Shown piece after piece: positions 16,016-25,528 of a stretch of 40,453 nt of DNA; within the stretch, counting starts at the first letter, position 1; each line of letters begins with the position of its first letter. The position numbers and the translations under genes were made by a program. The notes beneath the pieces were generated by a model that worked only from the letters and a program-made list of their open reading frames with translations, did no database searches and was not told where the DNA came from. Origin of the DNA: Gammaproteobacteria bacterium. Its GTDB lineage: Bacteria; Pseudomonadota; Gammaproteobacteria; Steroidobacterales; Steroidobacteraceae. The stretch lies in NCBI GenBank assembly GCA_030038875.1, contig JASHQW010000405.1, positions 1-40,453 on the forward strand. Reading direction: 5' to 3'.

Positions 16016-16117
16016 AAGCGTAGGGCGCTAATCGAAACTTCAAATCTCGGCGCTCCGACCAAACTTCAAATTCTCGATGGCAGAGCGGCTGAGCGCAGGG
16101 CGCCAGAGGACCGTTGC

Positions 16118-16525
16118 CTATTGTTCGGCGGCCACACCCGCGTCGGGCTGCGTCAGCTGCTGCCGATAATAGGCGGTGAGCGCCGGCTGCTTGATGTGGG
16201 CTACGGCCTTCTGCACCGCGTCGTCAACGCAAGCCTGATACTGAGGCAGGGTGTAGTAGAAAATGTTGAATGCGCGCGAGCCGCACAGTTGGTCGGCTGC
16301 TGCGTTCAATCGACGGTAAAGCCTCGCGATGTCCCCGGGCCGTTGCAGATCGAGATCGCGGAAGCTTACCTTGATCGATTGCGATGCTTCGCGGTCCGGG
16401 GAGTTCACCGTGACCGGCTGCGAGGCGCGTTGCCCCTCGGATGCGGGGTCCGCATCAGCTGCGCAAGCCACCCAGAGCGTCGCTACGGCGACGATGCCCA
16501 GACCTGCTTTCGTCTTGAGCAACAT
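16118..16525 (-). CDS. UrcA family secreted protein
   Basis: A 135-residue protein has a signal peptide (LLKTKAGLGIVAVATLWVAC, cut near ACAADA) and a core typical of UrcA-family proteins. The core reads IKVSFRDLDLQRPGDIARLY, then AADQLCGSRAF and YQACVDDAVQKAVAHI, with two conserved cysteines that could form a disulfide in the periplasm. The in-frame ATG at 16552 lacks a ribosome binding site. ATG 16525 has GGGAGG about six bases upstream and starts the signal peptide correctly. The biochemical role of UrcA proteins is not established. The gene is convergent with the TPR-glycosyltransferase and separated from it by about 100 bases. Confidence 0.82.
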   Translation of the reverse strand: MLLKTKAGLGIVAVATLWVACAADADPASEGQRASQPVTVNSPDREASQSIKVSFRDLDLQRPGDIARLYRRLNAAADQLCGSRAFNIFYYTLPQYQACVDDAVQKAVAHIKQPALTAYYRQQLTQPDAGVAAEQ

Positions 16526-16545
16526 GCTGACCTCCCGCGCCCGCA

Positions 16546-16565
16546 AGCTCATTTTTTAATGAGCT
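16546..16565. other. Perfect inverted repeat in the UrcA leader
   Basis: AGCTCAT (16546-16552) and ATGAGCT (16559-16565) are perfect complements around a six-base TTTTTA loop. The element lies 20 bases upstream of the chosen UrcA start. It could be an operator or a leader hairpin. A ten-base palindrome, ATGCTAGCAT, lies further upstream at 16579-16588. Confidence 0.45.
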
Positions 16566-16588
16566 GCTAACGTTGGGGATGCTAGCAT

Positions 16589-16975
16589 AGAGCGAGGCGG
16601 TTGCTCTAATCCACATAATCCGCCTGTTCCCAAGACTGAGTTTTAGCTGTCCGGGCGCGGACTTCGAGGAATCCCGGAGCTGACGTCGCTTCAGGCAGCG
16701 ACCTGAGTATTCCTCTACGCGGACGACCGCTCACACGCGGCAGCCGGCTGACTCGCGCGAGAAAATAAAGAGAACCGCGCATCTTCCACGCATCCTCACC
16801 GAGCTCGGCAGCGGTCATTGGCGCCGCAGCGCGGCATGCCGCGGGCGCGCGGCCCGGGCCGCTCGGCGCGGCTTGTGAACGCGGCGTGAGTAATTCCACG
16901 CGAGCGCTTTTTTTAATGCCGATCCGGTCACGGGATCGCCCGCTTGCTTCGTACGCTAACCACTCAATTCAACGT
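16589..16975. other. Divergent intergenic region without a supported gene
   Basis: This stretch of about 390 bases lies between the UrcA gene and the divergent TonB-receptor gene. It should contain both promoters, but I see no -35/-10 pair good enough to call. A 97-codon open frame on the - strand (16606-16899) has Pro/Arg/Ala-rich composition with no recognisable domain and is not called. Confidence 0.5.
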
Positions 16976-16981
16976 GGAGAG
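16976..16981 (+). promoter_or_regulatory. Ribosome binding site deciding a GTG start for the TonB receptor
   Basis: GGAGAG ends seven bases before GTG 16989. The frame also has an upstream TTG at 16944, but that codon has no such site in front of it and would place 15 extra residues before the signal peptide. Confidence 0.5.
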
Positions 16982-16988
16982 CGCAGTA

Positions 16989-19451
16989 GTGGCGAGGACG
17001 TGCCGTAGTGTCGTAGTGAGGGGCCCACACCTCACCTTTCCGTGGATCCGCTTTCTGGTGACGGCGCTGTTGACCGCCAGCCCCATCCTCACGAGAGCAG
17101 ATAGCGAGCAAACTCCGAGCTCGCCTGGGGCTAATGCCGCCGAGCAAGAGGTCCCGACCATGGGAGAAGTCGTCGTGACCGCCACGAAGCGCGCTACCAC
17201 GGTGCAGGACACTCCTGAAAGCATCGCGGCGGTCAGCGCTCAGGATTTGCAGGCCCGCGGGGTCCCCTCACTGGCCACTCTCGCCCAGGGCACACCCGGG
17301 GTATCGCTCAAGAGTGAAGGGCCAAGCCAGACGGAGATCGAGATGCGCGGCATGACCTCGAGTGGCGGCAACTCCGCGACGGTCGGCTTCTATCTCGATG
17401 ACATTCCTCTGACTGGACCTGCCAGTGCCCAGAATGGCCATGTCGTGATCGATCCCGACCTCTATGACCTGAATCGCATCGAGATCCTGCGCGGCCCTCA
17501 AGGCACACTGTTCGGATCTGGCTCGATGGGCGGCACGGTCAGACTCATAACCAATCAGCCGAACCTGTCGCAGTATCAAGCGAGCGCACAGAGCGTTTTG
17601 TCGGGCACCGACGGTGGTGGGTTCAATCACAATGACAATTTGATGATCAACCTTCCGCTGATCAGCGATAGCCTGGCGTTACGGATCGTGGGAACTGAAA
17701 ACTATACGAGCGGTTGGATCGACCGCATCGTGGCTTCCCCTTTTCCCTTGGTCGGCGGAAACCCGGAAGGCACCGTACGCGGCGATGTACAGGACGCCCC
17801 CATCGAGAAGCAATATCCGGGCTCAAATGCCTATCAGACCTACGGGACGCGCGTCAGCCTGCTGTGGAAGCCGACGGACAGCCTGTCGATCACGCCGGCC
17901 TTCTTCCACGAGACCAGCACGCAGAACGGCATAAGTGCCTTTGACAGCGTTCCTGGCACCGAGGCGCACTACCAGCCCTTCGACATCGCCGAGCCGTTGA
18001 CCGATTCGCTTACGGCTTACAGCCTCAATGTGAACTACAGCTTCTCACGGTTCGACTTGACCTCGAGTACCGCGCGCTGGACCCGAAACTCCACTCAGGT
18101 GGAGGAGGCGAGCGAGGCGTTCAATAATCCGCTGGAAGGAATTACCTACAACTCCAACTACGGTCTTCCGAACCCTGGATATTACGGACCGAGCGGTTCG
18201 GGCCCGGAGTCTGGCATCGAGATTGACCCTTCCCATCAGTTCAGCGAGGAGCTGCGGCTCACTTCGAAGGGCAGCGAGAAACTCACCTGGGTCACCGGGC
18301 TCTATTACAGCCGCTTCTACTCCCTGTGGACCTTCAACGGTACGACCCCCAACTACTCGGCATATATGGATCTCGGCACGCTCCAGCCAGCCACCACACC
18401 CCACTGGTTTGATGCCTATTCGCCGACCACCCTCTCGCAGTACGCGGCCTTCGGCGATGCAACCTATGCCCTGACGGATGCGATCAAGGTTGATGTCGGT
18501 GCCCGGGTGAATCACTACAACTACGAGTTCTCTTCCTGCATCAGCGGCTGGGGCTCGGCCTTGGGAGCGGCCACTCCGTCCTGTTCCGGTCTCATCCCGC
18601 TGTCGGCCAACAGCTTCAACCCGAAATTCAATCTGTCCTACACCTTCAGCCCCGATCTCATGGCGTATGGAACCGTGGCGAACGGCTTTCGCCCCGGCGG
18701 CGGCAACGCTGTCTATCCGACGACCCCTGGCACCATCTGGGGAGCGGCTTACCAGCAGATGAATTATCCAAGCGGCGGTAAATGGCCCTCCACTTACGAG
18801 CCGGACTCTGTATGGAGCTACGAGATTGGGGAGAAGGCCAGGCTCCTCGATCACCACCTGATCGTGAACGCCAGTCTCTACTATGAGGACTGGCGCCACG
18901 TCCAACTCGAGGCGTACCCCAACGACTGGGCCCTGAACCTCAACGGCAACTATGTGTCGATCTACGGAGGCGATCTCGACATGCTCGCGGTTCTGGGCGC
19001 GGGATTTGAATTCGAGCTCGCGGCCGGCTACCTTCATGAATGGCTGAACGGCGGACTGCACTGGGATATCCCCCCGGTTCACACGCTGCCGGAGGTCGCT
19101 CCGGAGAGTGGCACCGCCGCTCTCAACTATTCCCTCGCGCTTAACGGCTCTTACGCCTTGACGGCTCGATTGGAGACTACGTACACGGGTAAGCGCTACT
19201 CGCTGTCCTTCCCAAACCCCTACGAGGCGAGCGGCGCATACGTGCCCATGGCCGCGTATGACCTGACCAATGTCCGGGTAGGTCTCAGGTTTCAAGACGC
19301 CTGGACGGCCACCTTGTTTGTGAACAACGTGTTCAACAAGCATGCTCAGCTGGAGAGCATGTTCACGGAAAACGAGCCCCAGCCTGACTTCACTCGCATC
19401 GAGACCAACCAGCCGCTCACGGCGGGCGCCGATCTCACCTACCGATTCTGA
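16989..19451 (+). CDS. TonB-dependent outer-membrane receptor
   Basis: An 820-residue receptor starts with a signal peptide (hydrophobic FLVTALLTASPIL, cut near RADS). A TonB-box-like motif follows (GEVVVTATKR, about residues 58-67), then a plug domain (VQDTPESIAAVSAQDLQARG; IEMRGMTSSGG; LYDLNRIEILRGPQGTLFGS; MGGTVRLIT). The remainder is a beta-barrel ending in the expected terminal aromatic (ADLTYRF). Such receptors import scarce ligands such as siderophores, vitamins or oligomers using TonB energy. The plug style (VVVTATKR, GFYLDDIPL) is typical of the large expanded receptor families of sphingomonads and xanthomonad relatives, often for plant- or steroid-derived compounds. The ligand cannot be read from the sequence. 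No TonB, periplasmic enzyme or Fur-type site is adjacent. Confidence 0.93.
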   Translation: MARTCRSVVVRGPHLTFPWIRFLVTALLTASPILTRADSEQTPSSPGANAAEQEVPTMGEVVVTATKRATTVQDTPESIAAVSAQDLQARGVPSLATLAQGTPGVSLKSEGPSQTEIEMRGMTSSGGNSATVGFYLDDIPLTGPASAQNGHVVIDPDLYDLNRIEILRGPQGTLFGSGSMGGTVRLITNQPNLSQYQASAQSVLSGTDGGGFNHNDNLMINLPLISDSLALRIVGTENYTSGWIDRIVASPFPLVGGNPEGTVRGDVQDAPIEKQYPGSNAYQTYGTRVSLLWKPTDSLSITPAFFHETSTQNGISAFDSVPGTEAHYQPFDIAEPLTDSLTAYSLNVNYSFSRFDLTSSTARWTRNSTQVEEASEAFNNPLEGITYNSNYGLPNPGYYGPSGSGPESGIEIDPSHQFSEELRLTSKGSEKLTWVTGLYYSRFYSLWTFNGTTPNYSAYMDLGTLQPATTPHWFDAYSPTTLSQYAAFGDATYALTDAIKVDVGARVNHYNYEFSSCISGWGSALGAATPSCSGLIPLSANSFNPKFNLSYTFSPDLMAYGTVANGFRPGGGNAVYPTTPGTIWGAAYQQMNYPSGGKWPSTYEPDSVWSYEIGEKARLLDHHLIVNASLYYEDWRHVQLEAYPNDWALNLNGNYVSIYGGDLDMLAVLGAGFEFELAAGYLHEWLNGGLHWDIPPVHTLPEVAPESGTAALNYSLALNGSYALTARLETTYTGKRYSLSFPNPYEASGAYVPMAAYDLTNVRVGLRFQDAWTATLFVNNVFNKHAQLESMFTENEPQPDFTRIETNQPLTAGADLTYRF

Positions 19452-19510
19452 GGCGCGAGCGCATCGCTGAGGGACAGAGCGCCCCGTATTGATGCAGGCG
19501 TAGCAGCGAT

Positions 19511-19551
19511 GCACCGCTACGGTGCGACTCTCACGTGCTTGCGCCGCAAGC
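19511..19551 (+). terminator. Two tandem GC hairpins after the TonB receptor gene
   Basis: GCACCG-CTA-CGGTGC (19511-19525) and GCTTGC-GCC-GCAAGC (19537-19551) are both perfect six-base stems with three-base loops. No T run follows, so these are not classical terminators. They may stabilise the receptor mRNA 3' end or form a leader for the downstream regulator. Confidence 0.3.
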
Positions 19552-19649
19552 CACTGACAGAGCTCGCCTGCCTTCTGGAACGAAAATTGCTCGGATTCCT
19601 GCCCGGAACACCAGGGCGAACTTGGCGGAGGCGTTCGGGGACCTCACGT

Positions 19650-20345
19650 ATGACACTTGCGATGCACCGCCTACTCGTTGTGGAGGACGATCCCGGAATC
19701 CGCAAGGTTTTGAGGCTGCTATTCGACGGCGAAGGCTTTCGGGTGATCCCGGCAGAGACCTGCGCGCTCGGGATTCGACAGGCACAATCGCATCGCCCGG
19801 ACGTTTGTATCGTCGACCTGGGTCTGCCGGACCGGGATGGGCTGGCATTTGTCCGCGAGCTGCGCACCTGGTCGGCTGCGCCGGTTCTGATACTGACGGC
19901 GTGCGGGGAAGAGGGGCAGCGCCTGAGTGCCTTCGAGGCGGGCGCGGACGACTATATCGCCAAGCCCTTCAGCTGCCCTGAGCTCCTTGCGCGCACGCGC
20001 GCGATCCTCCGGAGGGTGACCCTTCGCGACCCTGGCGCGCGCACACTCAAGCTCGGCGCCACCAGCATCGATCTCGGACGGCGCGTGGCCCGCGGTCGGA
20101 GCGGCGAAGAGAAGCGCCTGACGCCCCTCGAACACCGCATTCTCGAATGCCTGCTGCGCTACGCCGGCGACGTCGTCCCACACAGAGACATACTTCGCGA
20201 AGTGTGGGGACCGCACCACAGCGACATGCGCGCACTGCGTGTCTATATCACCAGCCTGCGGCGCAAGCTCGAGATAGATCCCGTGCAACCTCGTCACATT
20301 CTGACCGAGCCGGGTATCGGCTACCGCCTCGTGGCGGAGCAGTGA
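19650..20345 (+). CDS. OmpR/KdpE-family response regulator
   Basis: This 231-residue regulator has a receiver domain (RLLVVEDDPGIRKVLRLLF; acidic pocket D13/D14; phospho-acceptor D56 in VDLGLPD; conserved Lys in YIAKPF). A winged-helix DNA-binding domain follows (LTPLEHRILECLLRYAGDVV; LREVWGPHHSDMRALRVYIT; ending HILTEPGIGYRL). The spacing and the GLPDRDGLAFVRELRTWS and WGPHH..LRVYI segments are strongly KdpE-like. KdpE normally pairs with the KdpD kinase to control potassium uptake, but no kdpFABC or sensor kinase is in this window. ATG 19650 is preferred; ATG 19662 is also possible. The gene is convergent with the MacAB-type genes, and regulation of them is only a positional guess. Confidence 0.9.
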   Translation: MTLAMHRLLVVEDDPGIRKVLRLLFDGEGFRVIPAETCALGIRQAQSHRPDVCIVDLGLPDRDGLAFVRELRTWSAAPVLILTACGEEGQRLSAFEAGADDYIAKPFSCPELLARTRAILRRVTLRDPGARTLKLGATSIDLGRRVARGRSGEEKRLTPLEHRILECLLRYAGDVVPHRDILREVWGPHHSDMRALRVYITSLRRKLEIDPVQPRHILTEPGIGYRLVAEQ

Positions 20346-20401
20346 ATGCGGGCCCCGCCTTGCGCGGTCGAGCGCGCTCGCATCTGACCGGAGCGGCACG
20401 G

Positions 20402-22531
20402 CTATTCGTAGCGCAGCGCCGCGATAGGGTTGAGCCCGGAAGCTTTGCGTGCCGGGTAGTAGCCGAAGAAGATCCCGACCGCGGCGGAGAAGAGAAATCC
20501 GCCCCCAATGGCCGCGAGTGACAGCAAGGTCGGCCAGTGCGCAAGCGCTGAGATCAGCAACGATACGGTGACGCCGCCGAGGATTCCGGCGATACCGCCC
20601 GTAGCGCTCAGGAAGATCGCCTCGGTCAGGAACTGCAGCAGCACGTGCAGCCGCCGTGCGCCGATGGCCATGCGCAGTCCGATCTCGCGTGTCCGCTCCG
20701 TCACCGAGACCAGCAGGATATTCATGATGCCGATGCCTCCGACCAGCAGCGAGATCGACGCCACCACGGCCAGCAGCAGCGCCATGATCCTGGAGGAGCT
20801 TTCCGCCGTCTGCGCGACTTCGCTCAGATTCCGGATGGCGAAATCGGCAGTATCGCCCGGGCGGATGCGGTGGCGGCGCATCAGCGTGTCGTTAACCTGT
20901 TGCAGTGCCACGGGAACCTGATCCTGGCTGACCGCCTGTACGAAGATATTGTTGACGTAGCCGGTGATGCGCGCAGGAATGTTGTACGGGTTCGGCGGCG
21001 GTGGAAAGGCCGCCGCCGTCGTCGTGACGGTCACCGTGGCGCTCGAGATGGTGGTGGTTGCGATCGCCTGCGCCTGGCTGGGGGCGGCTACGCCCAGCAC
21101 CTTCTGCTGCGCGGTCGCGAAGGGGATGATCACTACATCGTCCTGGTCTTGACCGTAGGTGCTTTGACCTTTGGCCTCCAGGAGGCCGACGACATGCAGG
21201 CTTTGTCCTTTCACCAGGATGGTGGCGCCGACCGGGTTCTCGTACGCGCCGAAGAGCTGGCGGTAAACCGTCTGACCGAGCAGCGCCACCATCGTGGCGT
21301 TGCTCTCATCGGCCGCTTCCAGAGGCCTGCCGGAGGCAATGTGCCAGTTCGTAACCCGCAGATAACTGGGCGTCGCACCCTGAATGCTGGTCGTCCAGTT
21401 TTGACTGCCGTACTGTACTTGGCTGAGCTGGCGGATCAGATAGCCGACGTCTGCGACGGCGGGATCCTCGCGGCGCAGCGCCTGGGCGTCGGCGGTGGTC
21501 AGCGTCGAAGCGCTGCCGAAACCGGCGCGCACGCCTCCCGCCGTGGTCGCGCCGGGCAGCACCACAAGCAGGTTGGTGCCGAGGCTTTCGATCTGCTTCC
21601 TGACCGCTTCGTTCGCGCCCTGACCGACGGCGACCATGGCGATGAGCGCGGCCACGCCGATAAAAACGCCCAGCATCGTCAGGGCCGAGCGCAGCTTGTT
21701 GCGCGCGATCGCCTGCGCGGCGCTGCTGAGGATCATGCCGGCAAAGCCGAGCGACGGCGCGGCGGTTGCCGCCGCAGGCGCGAGCGGTCCGGCCTCACTG
21801 ATCTCCGTGGGGCGTTCCGGCGCAGCGCGCCCCGACTTCAACTCGTCACTGATGATCTTTCCGTCCCTCATGGTAAGGACACGATCAGCGTAATCGGCTA
21901 TGTCGCGCTCATGCGTCACGACGACGACCGTTACAGCCTGCTCGCTATTGAGCGTACGCAGCGCACGCATGATCTCGTGGGAAGTGCGCGTGTCGAGATT
22001 TCCGGTAGGCTCATCTGCCAGGAGCAGATTGGGCTTGTTGATCAGGGCGCGCGCGATGGCGACCCGCTGCTGCTGGCCTCCCGAAAGCTGGCTCGGGCTG
22101 CTGTCGTCGCGCCCGCTCAGGCCGAGCTCGGTAAGCGCCGCGCGAGCGCGGGCCAGGCGCTCGCTGCGGCGCGCCGGGCCCGAAGCGGCGTAGAACAACG
22201 GCAGCGCGACGTTTTCGATTGCGCTGGTTCGTGCCAGCAGGTTGAAGCTCTGGAATACAAAACCGATGCGCTCGCTGCGCATGCGCGCCAGAGCCGGTTC
22301 GCTCAAGCGCGTGACGTCGAGGCCTTCGAACAGGTACTCGCCGGCAGTGGGCTGATCGAGGCAGCCACAGACATTCATCAGCGTGGATTTTCCCGAGCCG
22401 GATGAGCCCATGATGGCCACGAACTCCCCCTGCGCGATCGCCAGGCTCACGTCATCGAGTGCGCGCACTTCCGTATCGCCCAGGCGATAGAAGCGGCTCA
22501 CGTTCCTCAACTCGATCAGCGGTGAGCTCAT
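20402..22531 (-). CDS. MacB-type ABC transporter, fused ATPase and permease
   Basis: The 709-residue protein has an N-terminal ABC ATPase with Walker [10 protein letters not shown] (about 42-50), signature [15 protein letters not shown] and Walker [14 protein letters not shown] first membrane helix lies near residues 285-310 ([20 protein letters not shown]). A large periplasmic domain and three C-terminal helices ([20 protein letters not shown]; then the [18 protein letters not shown] region; final segment ending [11 protein letters not shown]) complete the MacB fold. MacB dimers use ATP to drive periplasmic substrates through a MacA-TolC conduit. It lies 25 bases after the MacA-like stop, so the two form an operon. 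The substrate is unknown. The family also exports peptides, lipids and siderophores, and no TolC gene is adjacent. Confidence 0.93.
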   Translation of the reverse strand: MSSPLIELRNVSRFYRLGDTEVRALDDVSLAIAQGEFVAIMGSSGSGKSTLMNVCGCLDQPTAGEYLFEGLDVTRLSEPALARMRSERIGFVFQSFNLLARTSAIENVALPLFYAASGPARRSERLARARAALTELGLSGRDDSSPSQLSGGQQQRVAIARALINKPNLLLADEPTGNLDTRTSHEIMRALRTLNSEQAVTVVVVTHERDIADYADRVLTMRDGKIISDELKSGRAAPERPTEISEAGPLAPAAATAAPSLGFAGMILSSAAQAIARNKLRSALTMLGVFIGVAALIAMVAVGQGANEAVRKQIESLGTNLLVVLPGATTAGGVRAGFGSASTLTTADAQALRREDPAVADVGYLIRQLSQVQYGSQNWTTSIQGATPSYLRVTNWHIASGRPLEAADESNATMVALLGQTVYRQLFGAYENPVGATILVKGQSLHVVGLLEAKGQSTYGQDQDDVVIIPFATAQQKVLGVAAPSQAQAIATTTISSATVTVTTTAAAFPPPPNPYNIPARITGYVNNIFVQAVSQDQVPVALQQVNDTLMRRHRIRPGDTADFAIRNLSEVAQTAESSSRIMALLLAVVASISLLVGGIGIMNILLVSVTERTREIGLRMAIGARRLHVLLQFLTEAIFLSATGGIAGILGGVTVSLLISALAHWPTLLSLAAIGGGFLFSAAVGIFFGYYPARKASGLNPIAALRYE

Positions 22532-22556
22532 GACGCTCCCTCGCGCAGTGCTCGCC

Positions 22557-23813
22557 CTAGAAGCCGAAATGGAACGTTCCGGGACGCGAGTGGCTGCTGC
22601 TGCGCTGTTCCCCGATGATGACCTGATCGTCTGCGCTCAACGCGCCCGTCACGATCTCGGTGTAGCTGTCATCGTCCAGCCCGGTACCGACGGTAAGGGC
22701 GGTGGGCCTGCCTTCCCGGAGGACCCACAGCCGCGCTTGTCGGGCACCGCCCGCTCCGGCGGACACACCGGCTCCGGCGGCCGAAGCGGCCGGCTTCGCA
22801 GTGCTCGCCCCGCCGGGGATGAAACGCAGCGCCTGATCGGGTACGCGCAGCACGCCGATGCGCCGAGCGGTCACGATCGCGACCGTCGCCGTCATGCCGG
22901 GCTTCAACAGGAACCTGGAGTTGTCGACGTCGACGACGACATCGTAAGTCACGACGTTCTGTACGGTCTGTGGCGCCTGGCGTACCTGCATCACCTTTCC
23001 CTGGAACGATCGGTCGGTGAAGGCCTCCACCGTGAATTGGGCCTCGTCGCCTTCCTTGATTGCGCCAATGTCGTTTTCGCTCACGTTGGTGTCGACTTGC
23101 ATCTTCGTCAGATCGGTGGCGATCAGGAATAAGGTGGGGGTCTGAAAGCTCGCGGCCACCGTTTGCCCGATCGTGATGTTGCGTGCCACGACCGTGCCGT
23201 CGACCGGCGAGATGATATTGGTGTAGTCAAGATTGACCTGCGCGGTCTCGACCGCCGCGCGATCGAGCTGCACGGCGCCTTCGAGCTGGTGAACCAGCGC
23301 TGCCTCATCATCATAGGTCTGGACGGCGATCGAATCCTGCTTCTCGAGTGCCGCATAGCGCGCGAGGTCGATGCGCGCTCCGGCCAGCTGCGCACTGTCA
23401 CGCGCTAGCTGCCCCTTCGCCTGGTCGAGCGCCGCCTGATAGGGACGCGGATCGATCTTGGCGCACAGCTGGCCTTTCTTGACCCGCGTGTTGTAGTCGC
23501 AGTACATGTCGCTGATCACGCCGGAGACGTAGGAGCCAATGATGATGGTCAGCACTGGATTCACCGTGCCGGTCGCCGCAACGGTGCGCGCTACGATGCC
23601 GCGAGTTACCGGTGCCGTCAGGTACCGAACCGGGGCGGCTTCGTGCTGGAACCACCAGGTGCCCGCCACCCCCAGCAGGACTGCCGCGGCGAGAACGCTG
23701 ACCGCGACCTTGCGGCTGGTGCGGATCGCCGTAACTCCCGCATGAATACTGGCGTAAAGACCTCGCTTTGCGGACGGGCCTTCAGTGCCTAGCAGGTTGA
23801 CTGGCTGCAACAA
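22557..23813 (-). CDS. MacA-type periplasmic adaptor (HlyD/RND-MFP family)
   Basis: A periplasmic adaptor of about 418 residues has one N-terminal membrane anchor (VAVSVLAAAVLLGVAGTWWF), a first lipoyl half (VLTIIIGSYVSGVISDMYCD), a helical hairpin of about 80 residues and a second lipoyl half (IISPVDGTVVARNITIGQTV). Barrel and membrane-proximal domains follow, ending near the C-terminus (GALSADDQVIIGEQ). It matches MacA in domain order and in its MacB partner. The start is uncertain: the frame stays open to GTG 23960, but no in-frame ATG precedes the anchor. I chose TTG 23813, which has GAGG five bases upstream and leaves a divergent promoter gap. An Ala/Gly-rich insert lies near residues 358-377. 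Confidence 0.85.
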   Translation of the reverse strand: MLQPVNLLGTEGPSAKRGLYASIHAGVTAIRTSRKVAVSVLAAAVLLGVAGTWWFQHEAAPVRYLTAPVTRGIVARTVAATGTVNPVLTIIIGSYVSGVISDMYCDYNTRVKKGQLCAKIDPRPYQAALDQAKGQLARDSAQLAGARIDLARYAALEKQDSIAVQTYDDEAALVHQLEGAVQLDRAAVETAQVNLDYTNIISPVDGTVVARNITIGQTVAASFQTPTLFLIATDLTKMQVDTNVSENDIGAIKEGDEAQFTVEAFTDRSFQGKVMQVRQAPQTVQNVVTYDVVVDVDNSRFLLKPGMTATVAIVTARRIGVLRVPDQALRFIPGGASTAKPAASAAGAGVSAGAGGARQARLWVLREGRPTALTVGTGLDDDSYTEIVTGALSADDQVIIGEQRSSSHSRPGTFHFGF

Positions 23814-23965
23814 GGATGCCTCGCACCCACGGTTCCTCCGATGAGTCCAGCATGCATAGCGGCTGCCGCAAATACGCGTATGTGCTGATACGACTGCGCC
23901 AATTGCGCGTTTCCCGCGGTGCGGCTTCTCTGCATCATGTGACCTCGGACAGGCGTGCACGGAGG

Positions 23966-25528
23966 ATGTCGCGAGCAGTGATTGAACCTCCGGGCAAGTG
24001 GGACGCAGAGGCCGATGTAGTGATCGTCGGCTACGGCGGTGCAGGCGCCGTGACGGCGATCGCGGCTGCCGACGCGGGGGCGAACGTTGTCGTGCTGGAG
24101 AAGAACCCAGCCGGCCGGCATTTCTGCAACACCAACGTCTCGGGCGGAATCTTCATCAGCCCCACGGAAACCGAGGGGGCGTTCAGGTACCTGAAGGCCT
24201 GCATGGGCGACACGGTCGGGGACGAGATGTGCCGTCTCTGGGCGCAGGAAACCTCGCTGAACAAGGACTATGTTGCCGACCTCGCACGCAGCGTCGGCGA
24301 ACCCCCGCAAATCATCCGTTGCGCAGGCGCAGAGTTCCCGGGCCTACCCGGAGCCGCGGCGATCAGCTCCTGGGCACTTGCGGCGGGGACGGGTGGCAAG
24401 CTCTTCTCAGTTCTCGACCAGTGCGTCAGAGCGCGCGCCAGTATTCGGCTCGAATACGGTGCGTCGGGCCGCCGCCTGGTGCAGAGCGCCGACGGAGAGG
24501 TCCTGGGGGTGCGCGCGCTCCGTAACGGCGCTGTTATCAGCATCCGAGCCCGTCGAGCCACGATTCTCGCGACCGGAGGCTATGAGTACCACGAGCAGCT
24601 CAAGGCGAACTTCCTGCACGGAGGCCCGCGGTATTTTTACGGTCCGGAAGGCAACACGGGCGATGGGCTGCTCATGGCCATGGCCGCCGGCGCTGATCTT
24701 TGGCACATGAACGCGGCCTCGCAGCATTACGGCATGGCTTACAAGAATTTCCCCGTGGGCTTCAATCTGGCGAATTTCCGACCATTCCCGCGCTCGAGTT
24801 ATCTGGTCGTCGACCAGCACGGGCGGCGCTTCTTCGATGAAACCCGTAACGGCCACTCCGCCTACTCACACTTCGTATTCTTCGACCCCGAGAGCGGAGC
24901 GTGCCCGCGGATTCCCGCCTACCTCATCTTTGATGAATCCTTGCGGCTGATGGGCAGGCCACTCTCGGCCAGCAAAGGTCTCAACGGCGGACTGATCGGT
25001 GCGGCCGCGGCCAAGCACGGCTATTTCTGGAGCGACGATCAAAGCCGGGAGATCGAACGCGGCTGGATCATGAAAGCGGACACGATCGCGCAGCTGGCAC
25101 AGGCGATCCGCAGCCGGCAGGGTCCCAACGACGTAGTGATCTATCCGAACAACATCAGGATGGCTGCGGAGGCTCTGGTCGGCTCGATCGCCACATTCAA
25201 TGAGTACGCGAGGCAGGGCAATGATCCGGAGTTTGGCCGGCAGGCCGCGCTGCTCGAGCCGCTGGCGACTCCGCCGTTCTATGCGACTGAGGTCTGGCCG
25301 GTGGGGCCGAATACGCAGGGAGGCCCGCGGTTTGACACGCGCGGCAGAGTGCTCGATGCCTATGGAGAGCCGATTCCACGGCTCTACAAGTGTGGTGAAC
25401 TGGGCTCGATCTATGGCCGGTGCTATACGGGCGGCGGCAACCTCGCGGAGCTGCTGGCCTTCGGCCGCATCGCGGGGCGAAGTGCGGCGGGCGAGCCCAG
25501 CGGCGCCGCCTCGCGGGTGGGCCGCTAG
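23966..25528 (+). CDS. FAD-dependent oxidoreductase, fumarate reductase / 3-ketosteroid dehydrogenase type
   Basis: A 520-residue flavoprotein begins with a Rossmann FAD-binding motif (ADVVIVGYGGAGAVTAIAAA, followed by ANVVVLEKN). It keeps the second FAD segment (ATILATGGYEYHEQ) and a C-terminal flavin motif (YKCGELGSIYGRCYTGGGNL). The middle of the protein (GDGLLMAMAAGADLWHMN; SSYLVVDQHGRRFFDE) is typical of the fumarate reductase / KstD / flavocytochrome c group, which hydrogenates or dehydrogenates C-C bonds next to carbonyls. The substrate cannot be assigned. ATG 23966 directly follows GGAGG; GTG 23978 has better spacing and is a possible alternative. No signal peptide is present, so it is likely cytoplasmic. 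Its stop overlaps the convergent flavin reductase stop through a shared CTAG. Confidence 0.87.
   Translation: MSRAVIEPPGKWDAEADVVIVGYGGAGAVTAIAAADAGANVVVLEKNPAGRHFCNTNVSGGIFISPTETEGAFRYLKACMGDTVGDEMCRLWAQETSLNKDYVADLARSVGEPPQIIRCAGAEFPGLPGAAAISSWALAAGTGGKLFSVLDQCVRARASIRLEYGASGRRLVQSADGEVLGVRALRNGAVISIRARRATILATGGYEYHEQLKANFLHGGPRYFYGPEGNTGDGLLMAMAAGADLWHMNAASQHYGMAYKNFPVGFNLANFRPFPRSSYLVVDQHGRRFFDETRNGHSAYSHFVFFDPESGACPRIPAYLIFDESLRLMGRPLSASKGLNGGLIGAAAAKHGYFWSDDQSREIERGWIMKADTIAQLAQAIRSRQGPNDVVIYPNNIRMAAEALVGSIATFNEYARQGNDPEFGRQAALLEPLATPPFYATEVWPVGPNTQGGPRFDTRGRVLDAYGEPIPRLYKCGELGSIYGRCYTGGGNLAELLAFGRIAGRSAAGEPSGAASRVGR

Noticed and set aside
16019-16075. Repeated AAACTTCAAAT element between the convergent genes
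   Set aside because: Two copies of an 11-base string (near 16035 and 16061) are too few and too short to assign a role, and no hairpin with a T run forms there.
16606-16899. Open frame of 97 codons on the - strand between the UrcA and TonB-receptor genes
   Set aside because: No ribosome binding site that I trust, Pro/Arg/Ala-rich composition and no domain; more likely non-coding.
18045-19514. Open frame of 489 codons on the - strand
   Set aside because: It lies antisense to the TonB receptor, which has all family motifs; the antisense peptide has no recognisable domain.
20350-20380. GC-rich palindromes between the regulator and MacB, considered as a terminator
   Set aside because: CGAGCGCGCTCG is a self-complementary block without a loop, and neither side has a T run.
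20645-22405. Open frame of 586 codons on the + strand
   Set aside because: Antisense to MacB; Arg/Ala-rich with no motifs, typical of a GC-rich shadow frame.
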